Positions 49,807 to 58,809 of a stretch of 64,000 bases of DNA are shown in pieces. Origin of the DNA: Planococcus lenghuensis (GTDB taxonomy: Bacteria > Bacillota > Bacilli > Bacillales_A > Planococcaceae). Positions within the stretch are counted from its first letter, which is position 1. Every line of letters starts with the position of its first letter. The translations under genes and the position numbers were made by a program. Below the pieces are notes generated by a model. It was not told where the DNA came from and did not search any database. It saw nothing but the letters and a program-made list of their open reading frames with translations. The DNA lies in NCBI RefSeq assembly GCF_001999905.1, contig NZ_CP019640.1, positions 2,336,001 to 2,400,000 of the forward strand. Reading direction: 5' to 3'.

Positions 49807-52566
49807 CTATACCTTCAACGCTTCCACTACGGATGTACAGCGCGGGCACAGATCCGGATGCTCTTCACTTTCGCCCAGTTCTTCGGAAACCATCCAGCAG
49901 CGGGCACACTTTTCACCTGGTGCTTTTTCAACTGACACTGTCACTTTATCTAGCTTCAATGCCCCGTCCGGTGCATTGGCCGGCTCGCCGCCGAATTCAT
50001 AATCCGAGACGATAAAGAGCTGGCCGACGTTTTCATCGAGTGATGCGAGCAACGCTTTTGTTTCTTCATTGCCATAAACCGTCACTTTCGCTTCAAGCGA
50101 CTTGCCGATCGTTTTGGCAGCGCGGGCTTCTTCGAGTGCTTTCAGCACGTCATCGCGCACTTCCATGAATGCTTCCCATTTCTCTTCGAGATCAGCGAAC
50201 ACCGGAAATGCTTCTATTTCCGGAAAGTCGGTCAGCTGGACACTTGCTTCCGGCTGATCCAGGTAAGACCACATTTCATCTGCCGTATGCGGGATGATCG
50301 GAGAAGCCAGTTTCACCAGCGCTTTCAGTGAATCGAACATGACTGTCTGCATCGCCCGGCGGTGCGGATGATCTGCCTGCTCGATGTATACCACATCTTT
50401 TGCCACATCGAGATAAAAAGCACTGAGATCTGTTGCACAGAAAGTGTTAAGTGCATGGTAAACTGCCGGGAACTCATAAGTTTCGTACCCCTTTGTTGCT
50501 GTTTCCACCATTCCGCGCAGTTTCATGACCATATACTGGTCCATTTCCCGCATATCCTCATAAGCGACCCGGTGCTCCTGCTCATTGAAATCGAATAGGT
50601 TACCATGCAGGAACTTCAATGTATTACGGATTTTCCGGTATACTTCCGATACTTGCTTGAAGTTTTCATCGGAAACCCGTACATCTGCTGTAAAGTCCAC
50701 GGATGCCACCCATAAACGCAGGATGTCTGCTCCGAGCTGGTTGATGACTTTTGCCGGCACGGTGATATTACCAAGCGATTTACTCATTTTGCGACCGTGG
50801 CCGTCCAATACGAAGCCGTGGCTCAGAATGCCTTTATACGGAGCGATTCCATTGATCGCGACACTTGTTGTCAAGGACGAGTTGAACCAGCCGCGGTATT
50901 GATCGGAACCTTCCAGATACAAGTCAGCCGGGTACTGCAGATCGTCCCGTTCTTCCAGTACACCCTGGTGGGAGGAACCTGAGTCAAACCAGACATCCAT
51001 GATATCCAGCTCTTTTGTAAATTTGCCGTTCGGACTTGCCGGATGCGTGAACCCTTCCGGTAAAAGATCTTTGGCTTCCCGCTCAAACCAGACGTTTGAA
51101 CCGTGTTCCCGGAACAGTCCGGCAATATGAGCCACTGTCTCTTCCGTGATGATTTCATCGCCATTTTCAGCGTAAAATACCGGGATTGGCACACCCCATA
51201 CCCGCTGACGGGAGATATTCCAGTCGCCACGGTCACGCAGCATATTGAATAGACGCGTCTCACCCCATGCAGGCGTAAAGGACGTGTTACGGATCGCTGT
51301 CAGGATATCATCACGGAAGGCATCGATCGACACGAACCACTGGGCGGTTGCCCGGTAGATCACCGGCTTTTTTGTCCGCCAGTCATGCGGATATGAGTGA
51401 GTGATGAAACCGAGTTTCTCCAGTGCACCCGCCTCATCAAGTGCTTCTGTGATGGTTTTGTTCGCCTTGTCATAGAACTCGCCTTCAAAACCTGGCGCTT
51501 CTTGTGTAAATACGCCTTTTTCATCGATCGGGCACAATACATCCAATCCGTAACGTTTCCCGATGATGAAATCATCTTCCCCGTGTCCGGGTGCTGTGTG
51601 CACGCAGCCAGTACCGGAATCGGTTGTAACGTGCTCACCGAGCATCACCAGGGATGTGCGGTCATAGAGCGGATGCTGCGTGAGGATATGCTCCAATGCT
51701 GTCCCTTTTACGGTTTTTTCAGCTTCGTAATTTTCCCAGCCCATTTCTGAAGCTGATTCTTCCAATAGATCCTGTGCGACGACAAACTTCTTGCCGCTGA
51801 CATTGACGACTGTGTAATCCAGTTCCGGATGAACGGCGATGCCGAGATTCGCGGGAATCGTCCATGGAGTCGTTGTCCAGATGACAATATTGGTTCCTTC
51901 ATCAAGGACGCCTTTGCCGTCCGTCACAGCGAAACTGACAAAGATGGATGGAGATTTCTTGTCCTTGTACTCGATTTCAGCTTCCGCAAGGGATGATTCA
52001 CTCGACGGTGACCAGTACACCGGTTTCAGTCCTTTATAGATATAGCCTTTATTGGCCATTTTACCGAACACTTCGATTTGGCGTGATTCATATTCAGGCT
52101 TCAGTGTCACGTATGGATTATCCCAATTGCCTCTGACACCGATCCGCTTGAACTGCGTACGCTGGTTATCGAGCTGCTCATACGCATACTCCTCACACAG
52201 TTTACGGAATTCAGCCAGCGACAGTTCTTTCCGGTTAACGCCCTTGTTTGTAAGGGCCTGCTCAATCGGCAGTCCGTGTGTATCCCAGCCAGGCACATAT
52301 GGCGCATGGAAGCCCATCATCGAACGGGAACGGGTGATGAAGTCTTTCAGCACCTTGTTCAGCGCATGCCCCATATGCAAGTCGCCATTCGCGTATGGCG
52401 GACCATCATGCAGCACAAAGAACGGACGGCCCTTTGTCCGCTCCTGTACCAGCTGGTAGATGTCCATCTCTTCCCATTTTTCCTGCGTTTCCGGCTCCCG
52501 GTTCGCCAAATTGCCGCGCATCGGGAAATCCGTTTTCGGCATTAATAACGTATCCTTATAATTCAT
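49807..52566 (-). CDS. ileS: Isoleucyl-tRNA synthetase
   Basis: Charges tRNA-Ile and edits mischarged valine. The 919-residue class I enzyme has the HIGH motif as HMGH (about 64-67), a long CP1 editing domain, KMSKS in [10 protein letters not shown], and a C-terminal zinc ribbon (CARCW...CPRC). This is the short bacterial (mupirocin-sensitive type 1) architecture with the C-terminal zinc site. I chose the ATG at 52566 behind GAGGAGG. It is controlled by the T-box leader just upstream. Confidence 0.98.
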   Translation of the reverse strand: MNYKDTLLMPKTDFPMRGNLANREPETQEKWEEMDIYQLVQERTKGRPFFVLHDGPPYANGDLHMGHALNKVLKDFITRSRSMMGFHAPYVPGWDTHGLPIEQALTNKGVNRKELSLAEFRKLCEEYAYEQLDNQRTQFKRIGVRGNWDNPYVTLKPEYESRQIEVFGKMANKGYIYKGLKPVYWSPSSESSLAEAEIEYKDKKSPSIFVSFAVTDGKGVLDEGTNIVIWTTTPWTIPANLGIAVHPELDYTVVNVSGKKFVVAQDLLEESASEMGWENYEAEKTVKGTALEHILTQHPLYDRTSLVMLGEHVTTDSGTGCVHTAPGHGEDDFIIGKRYGLDVLCPIDEKGVFTQEAPGFEGEFYDKANKTITEALDEAGALEKLGFITHSYPHDWRTKKPVIYRATAQWFVSIDAFRDDILTAIRNTSFTPAWGETRLFNMLRDRGDWNISRQRVWGVPIPVFYAENGDEIITEETVAHIAGLFREHGSNVWFEREAKDLLPEGFTHPASPNGKFTKELDIMDVWFDSGSSHQGVLEERDDLQYPADLYLEGSDQYRGWFNSSLTTSVAINGIAPYKGILSHGFVLDGHGRKMSKSLGNITVPAKVINQLGADILRLWVASVDFTADVRVSDENFKQVSEVYRKIRNTLKFLHGNLFDFNEQEHRVAYEDMREMDQYMVMKLRGMVETATKGYETYEFPAVYHALNTFCATDLSAFYLDVAKDVVYIEQADHPHRRAMQTVMFDSLKALVKLASPIIPHTADEMWSYLDQPEASVQLTDFPEIEAFPVFADLEEKWEAFMEVRDDVLKALEEARAAKTIGKSLEAKVTVYGNEETKALLASLDENVGQLFIVSDYEFGGEPANAPDGALKLDKVTVSVEKAPGEKCARCWMVSEELGESEEHPDLCPRCTSVVEALKV

Positions 52567-52591
52567 ACCTTTTTTCCTCCTCAGACAAATT

Positions 52592-52855
52592 AAAAAGCCC
52601 TTCATCCCTGAAAAGGGACGAAGAGCTCAGTTCGCGGTACCACCCTTGTTGCAGTCTTGATCTGAACACAGACTGCCACTCAATCGCCTTATCGCGGCGT
52701 ACACGGAACCGGTTACTGCTGGTGCGTTCACCGGTTCTGCTCAGGAGGGATATTCACCAAAACGCCGTCACCAGGCTTGCACTGTCCCTGGCTCGCTTTA
52801 TCAGAGCTGTTATGGATACTGTCTCCGTCATTGCTTCATCATTCATCTGTCGTTA
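52592..52855 (-). promoter_or_regulatory. T-box leader of ileS
   Basis: A tRNA-sensing riboswitch. The T-box sequence GGGTGGTACCGCG is at about 52633-52645. It is followed by the terminator/antiterminator pair AGCTCTTCGTCCCT/AGGGATGAAGGGCT and TTTTT (52592-52625). Upstream lies a long stem I region with AGTA in its S-turn part and a likely specifier loop GAATATC, giving ATC (Ile) at 52749-52751. Uncharged tRNA-Ile should favour read-through. This fills most of the gap between divIVA and ileS. Confidence 0.93.
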
Positions 52856-52884
52856 ATTATAAGAGTGCGGATGTTAACCGTCAA
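52856..52884 (-). promoter_or_regulatory. Promoter of ileS T-box transcript
   Basis: TTGACG (52879-52884) and TATAAT (52856-52861) are spaced by 17 bases. The divIVA stop codon (TGA, 52881-52883) lies inside the -35 box, so ileS transcription starts directly behind divIVA. Confidence 0.85.
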
Positions 52885-53429
52885 GCCTGCTGTTCGCTCG
52901 CCGACGTCTCTTCCTGCTGTTCTCCCGGTTCTTCTGCAGAAGCAGCAACTTCCCGGACAGCCGGTGTATATTCCATCAGCTGTTCCCAATCATCGGACTC
53001 GATCATTTCAAGCTGTGCGTTCACCAGCATCTTAAATCTGCTGCGGAATATCATCGACTGTTTTTTCAGTTCATCGATTTCCGTTCCAAGTTTCCGGGAC
53101 TTCGCCAAAGCCTCACCGAGAATCCGGTCTGCATTTTTTTCGGCTTCCCGCACAATCAGTTCTGCCTCTTTCTGAGAATTCCGCCGCACTTCTTCTGCCG
53201 CTTCCTGTGCCACCATCAAAGATTTCTGGAGAGTGCCTTCAATGGTCGTAAAATGGCCGACGCGTTCATCGGTTTGTTTCAGCCGCTCTTCCAGCTCCCG
53301 TTTTTCCTGAATCAATGCTTCATAGTCTTTCATGACCTGCTGCAAAAATTCGTTTACTTCTTCTTCCACATACCCACGAAAACCACGGGTGAATTGCTTG
53401 TTATGTATATCAAGCGGCGTCAACGGCAT
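52881..53429 (-). CDS. divIVA: Cell division initiation / polar tethering protein DivIVA
   Basis: Curvature-sensing coiled-coil protein that marks poles and division septa and recruits partners (MinJ, RemA-like or wall proteins, depending on species). The 182-residue protein begins MPLTPLDIHNKQFTRGFRGY, the membrane-binding domain with the exposed Phe/Arg tip, followed by two coiled-coil stretches (about 30-65 and 75-145) and an acidic tail. AAGGAGAGGG precedes the ATG. It lies between ylmH and ileS as in most Bacillales. Confidence 0.97.
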   Translation of the reverse strand: MPLTPLDIHNKQFTRGFRGYVEEEVNEFLQQVMKDYEALIQEKRELEERLKQTDERVGHFTTIEGTLQKSLMVAQEAAEEVRRNSQKEAELIVREAEKNADRILGEALAKSRKLGTEIDELKKQSMIFRSRFKMLVNAQLEMIESDDWEQLMEYTPAVREVAASAEEPGEQQEETSASEQQA

Positions 53430-53465
53430 AATAAGTCCCTCTCCTTCTTATCTTCATTAGTTCTT

Positions 53466-53494
53466 ATTATACAGTTCAGCCGCCAAATTATCAG
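53466..53494 (-). promoter_or_regulatory. Probable promoter of divIVA
   Basis: A consensus TATAAT (53466-53471) with a weak -35, CTGATA (53489-53494), at 17 bases. It lies about 37 bases before the divIVA start codon, in a 168-base gap downstream of ylmH. Confidence 0.55.
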
Positions 53495-53597
53495 CTTATT
53501 CTCCAAATTTTTCACGGTACAGGAAAAAAGTAGCGGATGATCATTAAAGGAAAAGCAAGAAACTATCCAGTAATTTATCTATATCTAATCTGCCTCT

Positions 53598-54383
53598 TTA
53601 TTTTTTCTGCTCAAGCCGTCCGATCACCAGCCGGAGCTTGTCTTTTTTCGTCCGCCCTTCAATCATGATGACCCGCACCCGGCCGAGTCCTCTGACCGAC
53701 AACAGATCGCTTTCATGTAGTTCGAAGGAAGGCTGCTCCGTGACTGTCCAATTGACTTTTACCCGGCCGCCGTTTATCAGGGCAGAGGCTTTCTGTCTGG
53801 ATATGTTGAATATGGATGCAAGGACGGTATCCAGTCGCATTGAACTCACAGTGAGCGTTTCTTCCAGCCACTCTTCCGTCTGCACCAGAAGCTGTTCCTC
53901 ACCCTCCACCGCTTCCAGGCTGACTTTCACTTTCCCTGCGGTTACGAAATTGGTACGGACATACTGGCTGATTTCATCTGCGATTGCTACTTGGATCACA
54001 TCGCCATCAACCCGGATGTCTCCAAACTTTCCACGGCCAAGCCCAAGTCCCATCAATGAACCCAGAACATCAGGATGAGCAAGCGTCACAAATTTAGACG
54101 GGTAATTAACCGTAAAAACCGTAATATTAAAATCTTCTTTTACCGGCTCCAAGTATTCCGGATACAGCAGCATCCGCTGCCGTTCAGCATCCGGAAAAAG
54201 TCCTTCCGACGCTGTCATAATACCGCTTGCCCCGACCACGGACCGGACAATAAACCGCTCCCGGGGATCGAGGAAATCCGTCAGTTTCGGCGTGTAGCGA
54301 TCTTCCACTTCCCGTAACCAGCCCGCCGCCTGTTCAATGAACGGCTGCTCATCTTTCCTGAAATGCTGCAGTAACGAATCCAT
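53598..54383 (-). CDS. ylmH: S4-domain RNA-binding protein YlmH
   Basis: In B. subtilis and Staphylococcus YlmH acts in ribosome-associated quality control, moving peptidyl-tRNA on 50S subunits during RqcH-independent tailing. The 261-residue protein has an N-terminal alpha/beta domain and a C-terminal S4 domain with RLDTVLASIFNISRQKASALI (about 183-203, first 20 residues of the domain helix region). I chose the ATG at 54383 behind GGGGGAG; the longer frame runs into the ylmG terminator. Finding rqcH in the same window is in keeping with this role. Confidence 0.93.
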   Translation of the reverse strand: MDSLLQHFRKDEQPFIEQAAGWLREVEDRYTPKLTDFLDPRERFIVRSVVGASGIMTASEGLFPDAERQRMLLYPEYLEPVKEDFNITVFTVNYPSKFVTLAHPDVLGSLMGLGLGRGKFGDIRVDGDVIQVAIADEISQYVRTNFVTAGKVKVSLEAVEGEEQLLVQTEEWLEETLTVSSMRLDTVLASIFNISRQKASALINGGRVKVNWTVTEQPSFELHESDLLSVRGLGRVRVIMIEGRTKKDKLRLVIGRLEQKK

Positions 54384-54403
54384 TTTTTCGTTCTCCCCCC
54401 TAA

Positions 54404-54431
54404 TAAAAAACAACCCCACTTCAGTGGGGTT
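54404..54431 (-). terminator. Terminator between ylmG and ylmH
   Basis: A 9-base stem, AACCCCACT/AGTGGGGTT, with a 2-base apex is followed by GTTTTTTATT. The ylmG stop codon (54430-54432) overlaps the first stem arm. The ylmH ribosome-binding site lies just beyond, so ylmH depends on read-through or an unseen promoter. Confidence 0.7.
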
Positions 54432-54672
54432 AAGCTATATAGGAATACAAGACCCAAAGCCCATCTGCTGCCAGGCGAAGGGCAAAAATCGCAACGATCG
54501 GTGAAATATCGATCATGCCGAACGGCGGGATGATTTTTCTGAAAATCTCCAAGTAGGGTTCAGAGACCCGGGCAAACAGCTGGCCGATTTTCGATTCCCG
54601 GGCATTTGGAAGCCACGACATGAAAATATAAATAATCAGGACGAACGTATAGTAATTGATGATTGTCGTCAA
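54430..54672 (-). CDS. ylmG: YggT/YlmG family membrane protein
   Basis: Small two-helix membrane protein encoded in division clusters next to sepF; its molecular role is not settled. The region SWLPNARES and the PPFGMIDISPIVAIFALR motif near the end are diagnostic. The given limits use TTG at 54672 (80 residues). However, a ribosome-binding site GAGGTG is at 54706-54711 and the frame stays open upstream, encoding the expected helix residues LTYYAVDL; the real start is probably CTG at 54694-54696 or ATA at 54697-54699, giving 88-89 residues. Confidence 0.88.
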   Translation of the reverse strand: MTTIINYYTFVLIIYIFMSWLPNARESKIGQLFARVSEPYLEIFRKIIPPFGMIDISPIVAIFALRLAADGLWVLYSYIA

Positions 54673-54713
54673 TAAGTCTACAGCATAATACGTCAGTATG
54701 GTCTACACCTCAT

Positions 54714-55199
54714 TTAATGTTGATCTTCATAATACAAATCGGAGATGACTCCGTCCACTTCAACCGTGTCCGGCACGCAAATGAAAATATCACGACCGAT
54801 GCGCTGGATGTCTCCACCAAGAGCATACACCGTTCCGCTCAGGAAGTCGACAATCCGGATTCCCTGATCCCGCTCAATCCGCTGAAGATTCACAACGACC
54901 GACCGTTTATTCTTCAAGTGCTCGGCAATGTCCTGAGCCTCCGCATAAGCACGCGGTTCGACCAGTGTCACTTTCGCTGATTTCGTCACCGTCTGCAGGC
55001 TGATCAGGTTCGGACTGTCTGTCGCTCTTGCCCGGCGTTCAGCTGCACTTTTTTTCATCTGTTCCCGCACTTGCTGCTGCTCGCGGACAGGTTGGGATTC
55101 CCGCTGTGGCTTCTGCTTTACAGGCTTGGGCGGCGCCGGCTGCTCATCTGCTTCTTCTTCAAGGTAAAAGAAATTCTTAAACTTGTCCTTTATGTTCAT
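54714..55199 (-). CDS. sepF: Cell division protein SepF
   Basis: Membrane-anchored FtsZ partner that forms rings and tethers or aligns FtsZ filaments. The 161-residue protein has an amphipathic N-terminal helix (MNIKDKFKNFFYL), a charged Pro/Gln/Arg-rich linker (about 15-70) and a C-terminal core beginning near LISLQTVTKSAKVTLVEPR, with the RIVDFLSGTVYALGGDIQ segment. It overlaps ylmE by 4 bases. Confidence 0.96.
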   Translation of the reverse strand: MNIKDKFKNFFYLEEEADEQPAPPKPVKQKPQRESQPVREQQQVREQMKKSAAERRARATDSPNLISLQTVTKSAKVTLVEPRAYAEAQDIAEHLKNKRSVVVNLQRIERDQGIRIVDFLSGTVYALGGDIQRIGRDIFICVPDTVEVDGVISDLYYEDQH

Positions 55200-55867
55200 T
55201 TTTCCGCCTCACTTTCCGATCCGACAAGTGCGGTTCCGATCCGGATGAATGTCGCGCCTTCTTCAGCGGCAATGCGGTAATCATTCGACATGCCCATCGA
55301 GCATTCCGTGCAGGGGGCATGATCGAGAGCTTCCGCTGCTATTTCGGCTTGAAGTTTCTTTAATCCGGCAAACGTTGCCCGGATGTTTTCGGTGTCATTC
55401 GTATGGGGAGCCATCGTCATCAGGCCGACAACCCGGATTTTATCATAAGGAGCCAGTGACAGGATAAATTCCAGTGTATTCTCAGGAGTCAATCCGTGTT
55501 TCGATTCTTCTCCTGATATATTGACTTGAACGAAGCAATTCACCGGAGTTTCTGCACGTTTTTGAATTTCTTTAGCCAGGCTCTTCCGGTCCAGCGAGTG
55601 AAGATAATCGATCAGATGGATGACATCCTTCACTTTCCGGGACTGAAGGCTTCCGATGAAATGCCACGTTACTTCCGCATTGATCTGTTTCCTTTTCTCG
55701 ATCAGCCCTTCCGCCCTGTTCTCACCGATATGCACGATGCCTGCATCAATCGCTTCTTGCGTCCGGACTGTGCTGACATTCTTCGTAACAGCAACTACAT
55801 TGATCCCGCTTCGGATATTGCTCAGCTCTTCAGTTAAACGATCAAAAATTGGTTTCACCGGTTCCAT
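55196..55867 (-). CDS. PLP homeostasis protein, YggS family (YlmE)
   Basis: Pyridoxal-phosphate-binding protein of the YggS/PROSC family, which keeps vitamin B6 and amino acid pools balanced. The 223-residue TIM barrel has the PLP lysine in VVAVTKNVS and motifs HIGENRAEG, WHFIGSLQ and SMGMSNDY. I chose the ATG at 55867 because a promoter at 55900-55927 lies inside the longer frame that reaches 55927; GAAGAGAG precedes it. B. subtilis has ylmD upstream; here ftsZ is directly upstream. Confidence 0.92.
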   Translation of the reverse strand: MEPVKPIFDRLTEELSNIRSGINVVAVTKNVSTVRTQEAIDAGIVHIGENRAEGLIEKRKQINAEVTWHFIGSLQSRKVKDVIHLIDYLHSLDRKSLAKEIQKRAETPVNCFVQVNISGEESKHGLTPENTLEFILSLAPYDKIRVVGLMTMAPHTNDTENIRATFAGLKKLQAEIAAEALDHAPCTECSMGMSNDYRIAAEEGATFIRIGTALVGSESEAEK

Positions 55868-55899
55868 ACATTCACAACTCTCTTCATATGTTCTATTCA

Positions 55900-55927
55900 T
55901 TTTAGCAGTTAAGCCGCGGTTTTTCAA
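55900..55927 (-). promoter_or_regulatory. Promoter of ylmE-sepF-ylmG
   Basis: TTGAAA (55922-55927) and TAAAAT (55900-55905) are separated by 16 bases, between the ftsZ terminator and ylmE. It gives the ylmE-sepF-ylmG group its own start, separate from ftsA-ftsZ. Confidence 0.65.
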
Positions 55928-56015
55928 TTGTACCCTGCCAATCTTAAGCTGTTCTCCCTGAACCAGCTGAGAGGCAACATAATCCTACCGAAATGATTAT
56001 CTTATTTGCCAGGAC

Positions 56016-56050
56016 AAAAAAACAAAAGCAGCTGCCGATGAGGCAGCTGC
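56016..56050 (-). terminator. Terminator of ftsZ
   Basis: A 9-base stem (GCAGCTGCC/GGCAGCTGC) with a 5-base loop is followed on the minus strand by TTTTGTTTTTTT. It lies 5 bases after the ftsZ stop and ends the ftsA-ftsZ transcript. Confidence 0.9.
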
Positions 56051-56055
56051 CTGGA

Positions 56056-57216
56056 TTAACGGCGTCTTCTGTTGCGCAGGAACGTCGGGATATCAAGTGT
56101 ATCTTCTTGCTGGCGATCCTGGCGGGCCGGTTCCTGATACGGTTCTTCTTCCCGCCGTGTCTCACGCTGCGGCGGCTGTTGGTAGGCCGGCTGCTGATAG
56201 GCCGGCTGCTGCTGACGGGCAGCACCCATATTCCCGCGTACCGGCCGCGCACCGCGCAGCTGTTCTTCGTTGAATCCAGTTGCAATAACCGTTACGACGA
56301 TTTCGTCTTTCAGGTTATCATTGATGACAGAACCGAAAATCATATTTACTTCTTCGTCGGAAGCCGAGGCAACGATGTCTGCTGCTTCCTGCACTTCATA
56401 CAGGCTAAGGTTCGAGCCGCCTGTGATGTTCATGATAACGCCTTTTGCCCCATCGATCGACGTTTCAAGCAACGGGCTCGAGATGGCTTTTTTTGCTGCT
56501 TCCGCCGCACGGTTTTCACCGGATGAAATCCCGATCCCCATCAGCGCAGAGCCTTTGTTGAACATGATTGTTTTCACATCGGCGAAGTCAAGGTTAATGA
56601 GCCCCGGTGTTGCAATGAGGTCAGAAATGCCTTGAACACCTTGACGCAGCACGTTATCTGCTTCCCGGAATGCTTCAAGCATCGGCGTGTTCTTGTCCAC
56701 GATCTCAAGAAGACGGTCGTTCGGAATTACGATGAGTGTATCCACCGATTCTTTCATCGTGCTGATACCGCCCATCGCCTGTGTGGAACGTTTGCGTCCT
56801 TCAAATGTAAACGGACGTGTCACCACCCCGACTGTCAGTGCGCCTAATTCTTTTGCGATGGCTGCAATGACAGGCGCAGCGCCTGTTCCTGTTCCCCCGC
56901 CCATACCGGCAGTAACAAAGACCATATCGGCACCGCGGAGAGCTTCTTCAATCTGTTCCTTACTTTCCTCTGCCGCTTTCTTGCCGACTTCCGGATTAGC
57001 TCCGGCGCCGAGTCCGCGAGTGAGTTTGCCGCCGATCTGCAATTTCGCTTCTGCTTTGGACAATTTGAGTGCTTGCGCGTCTGTGTTGACAGCGATAAAA
57101 TCAACACCCTGCACGCCGTGTTCAATCATGCGGTTTACAGCATTGTTTCCGCCGCCGCCCACTCCGATTACTTTGATGACGGCTAACTGATCAACTGATG
57201 TATCAAATTCCAACAT
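56056..57216 (-). CDS. ftsZ: Cell division protein FtsZ
   Basis: Tubulin-like GTPase that forms the Z ring. The 386-residue protein has the nucleotide loop [12 protein letters not shown] (19-30), the tubulin signature [10 protein letters not shown] (107-116) and the T7 loop NLDFADV. A Gln/Pro/Tyr-rich linker with three [10 protein letters not shown]-type repeats follows, and the C-terminal peptide [12 protein letters not shown] binds FtsA and SepF. It lies 59 bases after ftsA, and a strong terminator follows. Confidence 0.98.
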   Translation of the reverse strand: MLEFDTSVDQLAVIKVIGVGGGGNNAVNRMIEHGVQGVDFIAVNTDAQALKLSKAEAKLQIGGKLTRGLGAGANPEVGKKAAEESKEQIEEALRGADMVFVTAGMGGGTGTGAAPVIAAIAKELGALTVGVVTRPFTFEGRKRSTQAMGGISTMKESVDTLIVIPNDRLLEIVDKNTPMLEAFREADNVLRQGVQGISDLIATPGLINLDFADVKTIMFNKGSALMGIGISSGENRAAEAAKKAISSPLLETSIDGAKGVIMNITGGSNLSLYEVQEAADIVASASDEEVNMIFGSVINDNLKDEIVVTVIATGFNEEQLRGARPVRGNMGAARQQQPAYQQPAYQQPPQRETRREEEPYQEPARQDRQQEDTLDIPTFLRNRRRR

Positions 57217-57275
57217 TACCGTTTCCTCCTAATTAATTGCGTTGCCTTGATGTAAGCGCGATGCAATAATCTGAT

Positions 57276-58565
57276 TTACTCAAAAAATTTATCAATGAAT
57301 CGTTTGGCTCTTGCAGTGACTCCTTCGCCGCTTTTCTCTTTAACGCGTGGCTGCTTCTGCTTTTTCGGCTGCTGAACGTCTTCTTTGCTGACTGAATTGC
57401 CGAGTGCTGAACCGCCCCCGAGCCGTCCATAGAACATATCATCCATATAGGCATACTGGATCAGACCGACCGCAGTCGTGTACTGCGGCTCCCGGACTCC
57501 GATAAAGGCCGGTGAGAACAGCCGGACCCGCGACTGGAGAATATGATGGGCCAAATCCTGAATACCTTCGAGTTTCGCCATTCCGCCGGTCAGCACAACA
57601 CCGCCCGGCAAATCCCGGATTCCGAGATCATGGAGCTCGTCAAGAATCATATCAAACATTTCCTCCAGCCGTACACCAATAATTTCTGATATGTATTTTT
57701 GGCTGTAGCGTTCTCCTGAGGCTGCACCCGCTGCAGGCACTTCAAAGAACTCACTTTCTGACGCATCGTCATAGAAAGCGTGCCCATGCTGAAGTTTAAT
57801 CTGTTCGGCCTGCTCTGTCGGCGTTTTCAGCACAATGGACAGATCCTTTGTTACATGATCTCCACCGATCGGAAGAACAGCAGAAGCGACAAGATGGCCT
57901 TCCTGGAAGACAGCCATCGATGTGGAACCGCCGCCGATATCGATGCAGACAGCTCCCTGGTACTTCTCGTCTTCTGTAAGTGCGATATGTCCGGCGACAA
58001 GCGGCTGGACGTAAATATCACGAATCGTCAGACCGGCACGTTCCACACAGCGAAGCACGTTATGGAGAATCGTTTTGGATGTGGTGATCATGATTCCATC
58101 CATTTCGAGGCGGATTCCCATCATTCCCCGCGGATCTTCGATGTCATCCACATGGTCGACAATGTACTGGACCGGTACGACATTAACGAATTCACGGTCA
58201 GTCGGAATCGATACCACTTGCGCAGCTTCATGAACCCGCTCCAAGTCCATATCCGTAATTTCCCGATTTTCCGAATTGACTGCGACTACTCCTTTAACCG
58301 GCTGCAGTTTTACCTGATTGGCCGGTATTCCAAGCACCACTTCGTTAATCGATTTACCTATCATCCGTTCAGCCTGTTCCACCGCCTGGCGGATGGACTG
58401 TACGGTAGCATCAATATCTACAATGGCACCTCTGCGGATGCCGTTTGATTTTATATTCCCTACACCAATAACGTGCAGTGACTGATTCGCCATTTCACCG
58501 ATTAATACTTTAACCGTTGACGATCCTATGTCAAGGCTTACGTATAGTTCTGACTGGCTCAACAC
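57276..58565 (-). CDS. ftsA: Cell division protein FtsA
   Basis: Actin-like ATPase that anchors FtsZ filaments to the membrane. The 429-residue protein has the phosphate motif VSLDIGSSTVKVLIG near the N-terminus, the 1C subdomain, the adenosine region VLTGGMAKLEG, and a C-terminal amphipathic helix (RAKRFIDKFFE) as membrane anchor. The start is GTG at 58565 (or the next codon, TTG) behind AAGGAGG. It has its own promoter and is co-transcribed with ftsZ. Confidence 0.97.
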   Translation of the reverse strand: MLSQSELYVSLDIGSSTVKVLIGEMANQSLHVIGVGNIKSNGIRRGAIVDIDATVQSIRQAVEQAERMIGKSINEVVLGIPANQVKLQPVKGVVAVNSENREITDMDLERVHEAAQVVSIPTDREFVNVVPVQYIVDHVDDIEDPRGMMGIRLEMDGIMITTSKTILHNVLRCVERAGLTIRDIYVQPLVAGHIALTEDEKYQGAVCIDIGGGSTSMAVFQEGHLVASAVLPIGGDHVTKDLSIVLKTPTEQAEQIKLQHGHAFYDDASESEFFEVPAAGAASGERYSQKYISEIIGVRLEEMFDMILDELHDLGIRDLPGGVVLTGGMAKLEGIQDLAHHILQSRVRLFSPAFIGVREPQYTTAVGLIQYAYMDDMFYGRLGGGSALGNSVSKEDVQQPKKQKQPRVKEKSGEGVTARAKRFIDKFFE

Positions 58566-58599
58566 ACGGCACCTCCTTCAATAAACTCCGTTACTTTCT

Positions 58600-58628
58600 A
58601 TTCTATTGCAAATGTCAGACCTTGTCTA
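58600..58628 (-). promoter_or_regulatory. Promoter of ftsA-ftsZ
   Basis: TAGACA (58623-58628) and TAGAAT (58600-58605) are spaced by 17 bases, about 35 bases before the ftsA start. It provides transcription of ftsA-ftsZ independent of the wall genes upstream. Confidence 0.72.
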
Positions 58629-58631
58629 AAT

Positions 58632-58657
58632 AAAAAAAGGAATCTTTTAAAATTTCC
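58632..58657 (-). terminator. Weak terminator upstream of the ftsA promoter
   Basis: A short stem (AGGAA with TTCCT, AT-rich loop) is followed by seven T residues on the minus strand. It would limit read-through from divIB. The stem is short, so strength is doubtful. Confidence 0.45.
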
Positions 58658-58687
58658 TGAGCTATAAATGTCATTTTCTTGCCGGAG

Positions 58688-58710
58688 GCCGCTACAGCCG
58701 CTACAGCCGG
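58688..58710. repeat. Short tandem repeat between divIB and ftsA
   Basis: A 9-base unit, GCTACAGCC, occurs twice in full (58691-58699, 58700-58708) and is flanked by further GCC/GG bases, in an otherwise AT-rich 244-base gap. GCCGG/CCGGC ends allow it to fold. I see no gene in the gap; the remaining bases hold the ftsA promoter and weak terminator. Confidence 0.6.
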
Positions 58711-58809
58711 CTTTAGATTAATTCCAGATTGCCGAGCATCCGGCACAAATTGAAGAAAAATTAAAAATCGAACGACAAAAGGCCTAATTCCGTTTCTGTC
58801 TTTAATAGG

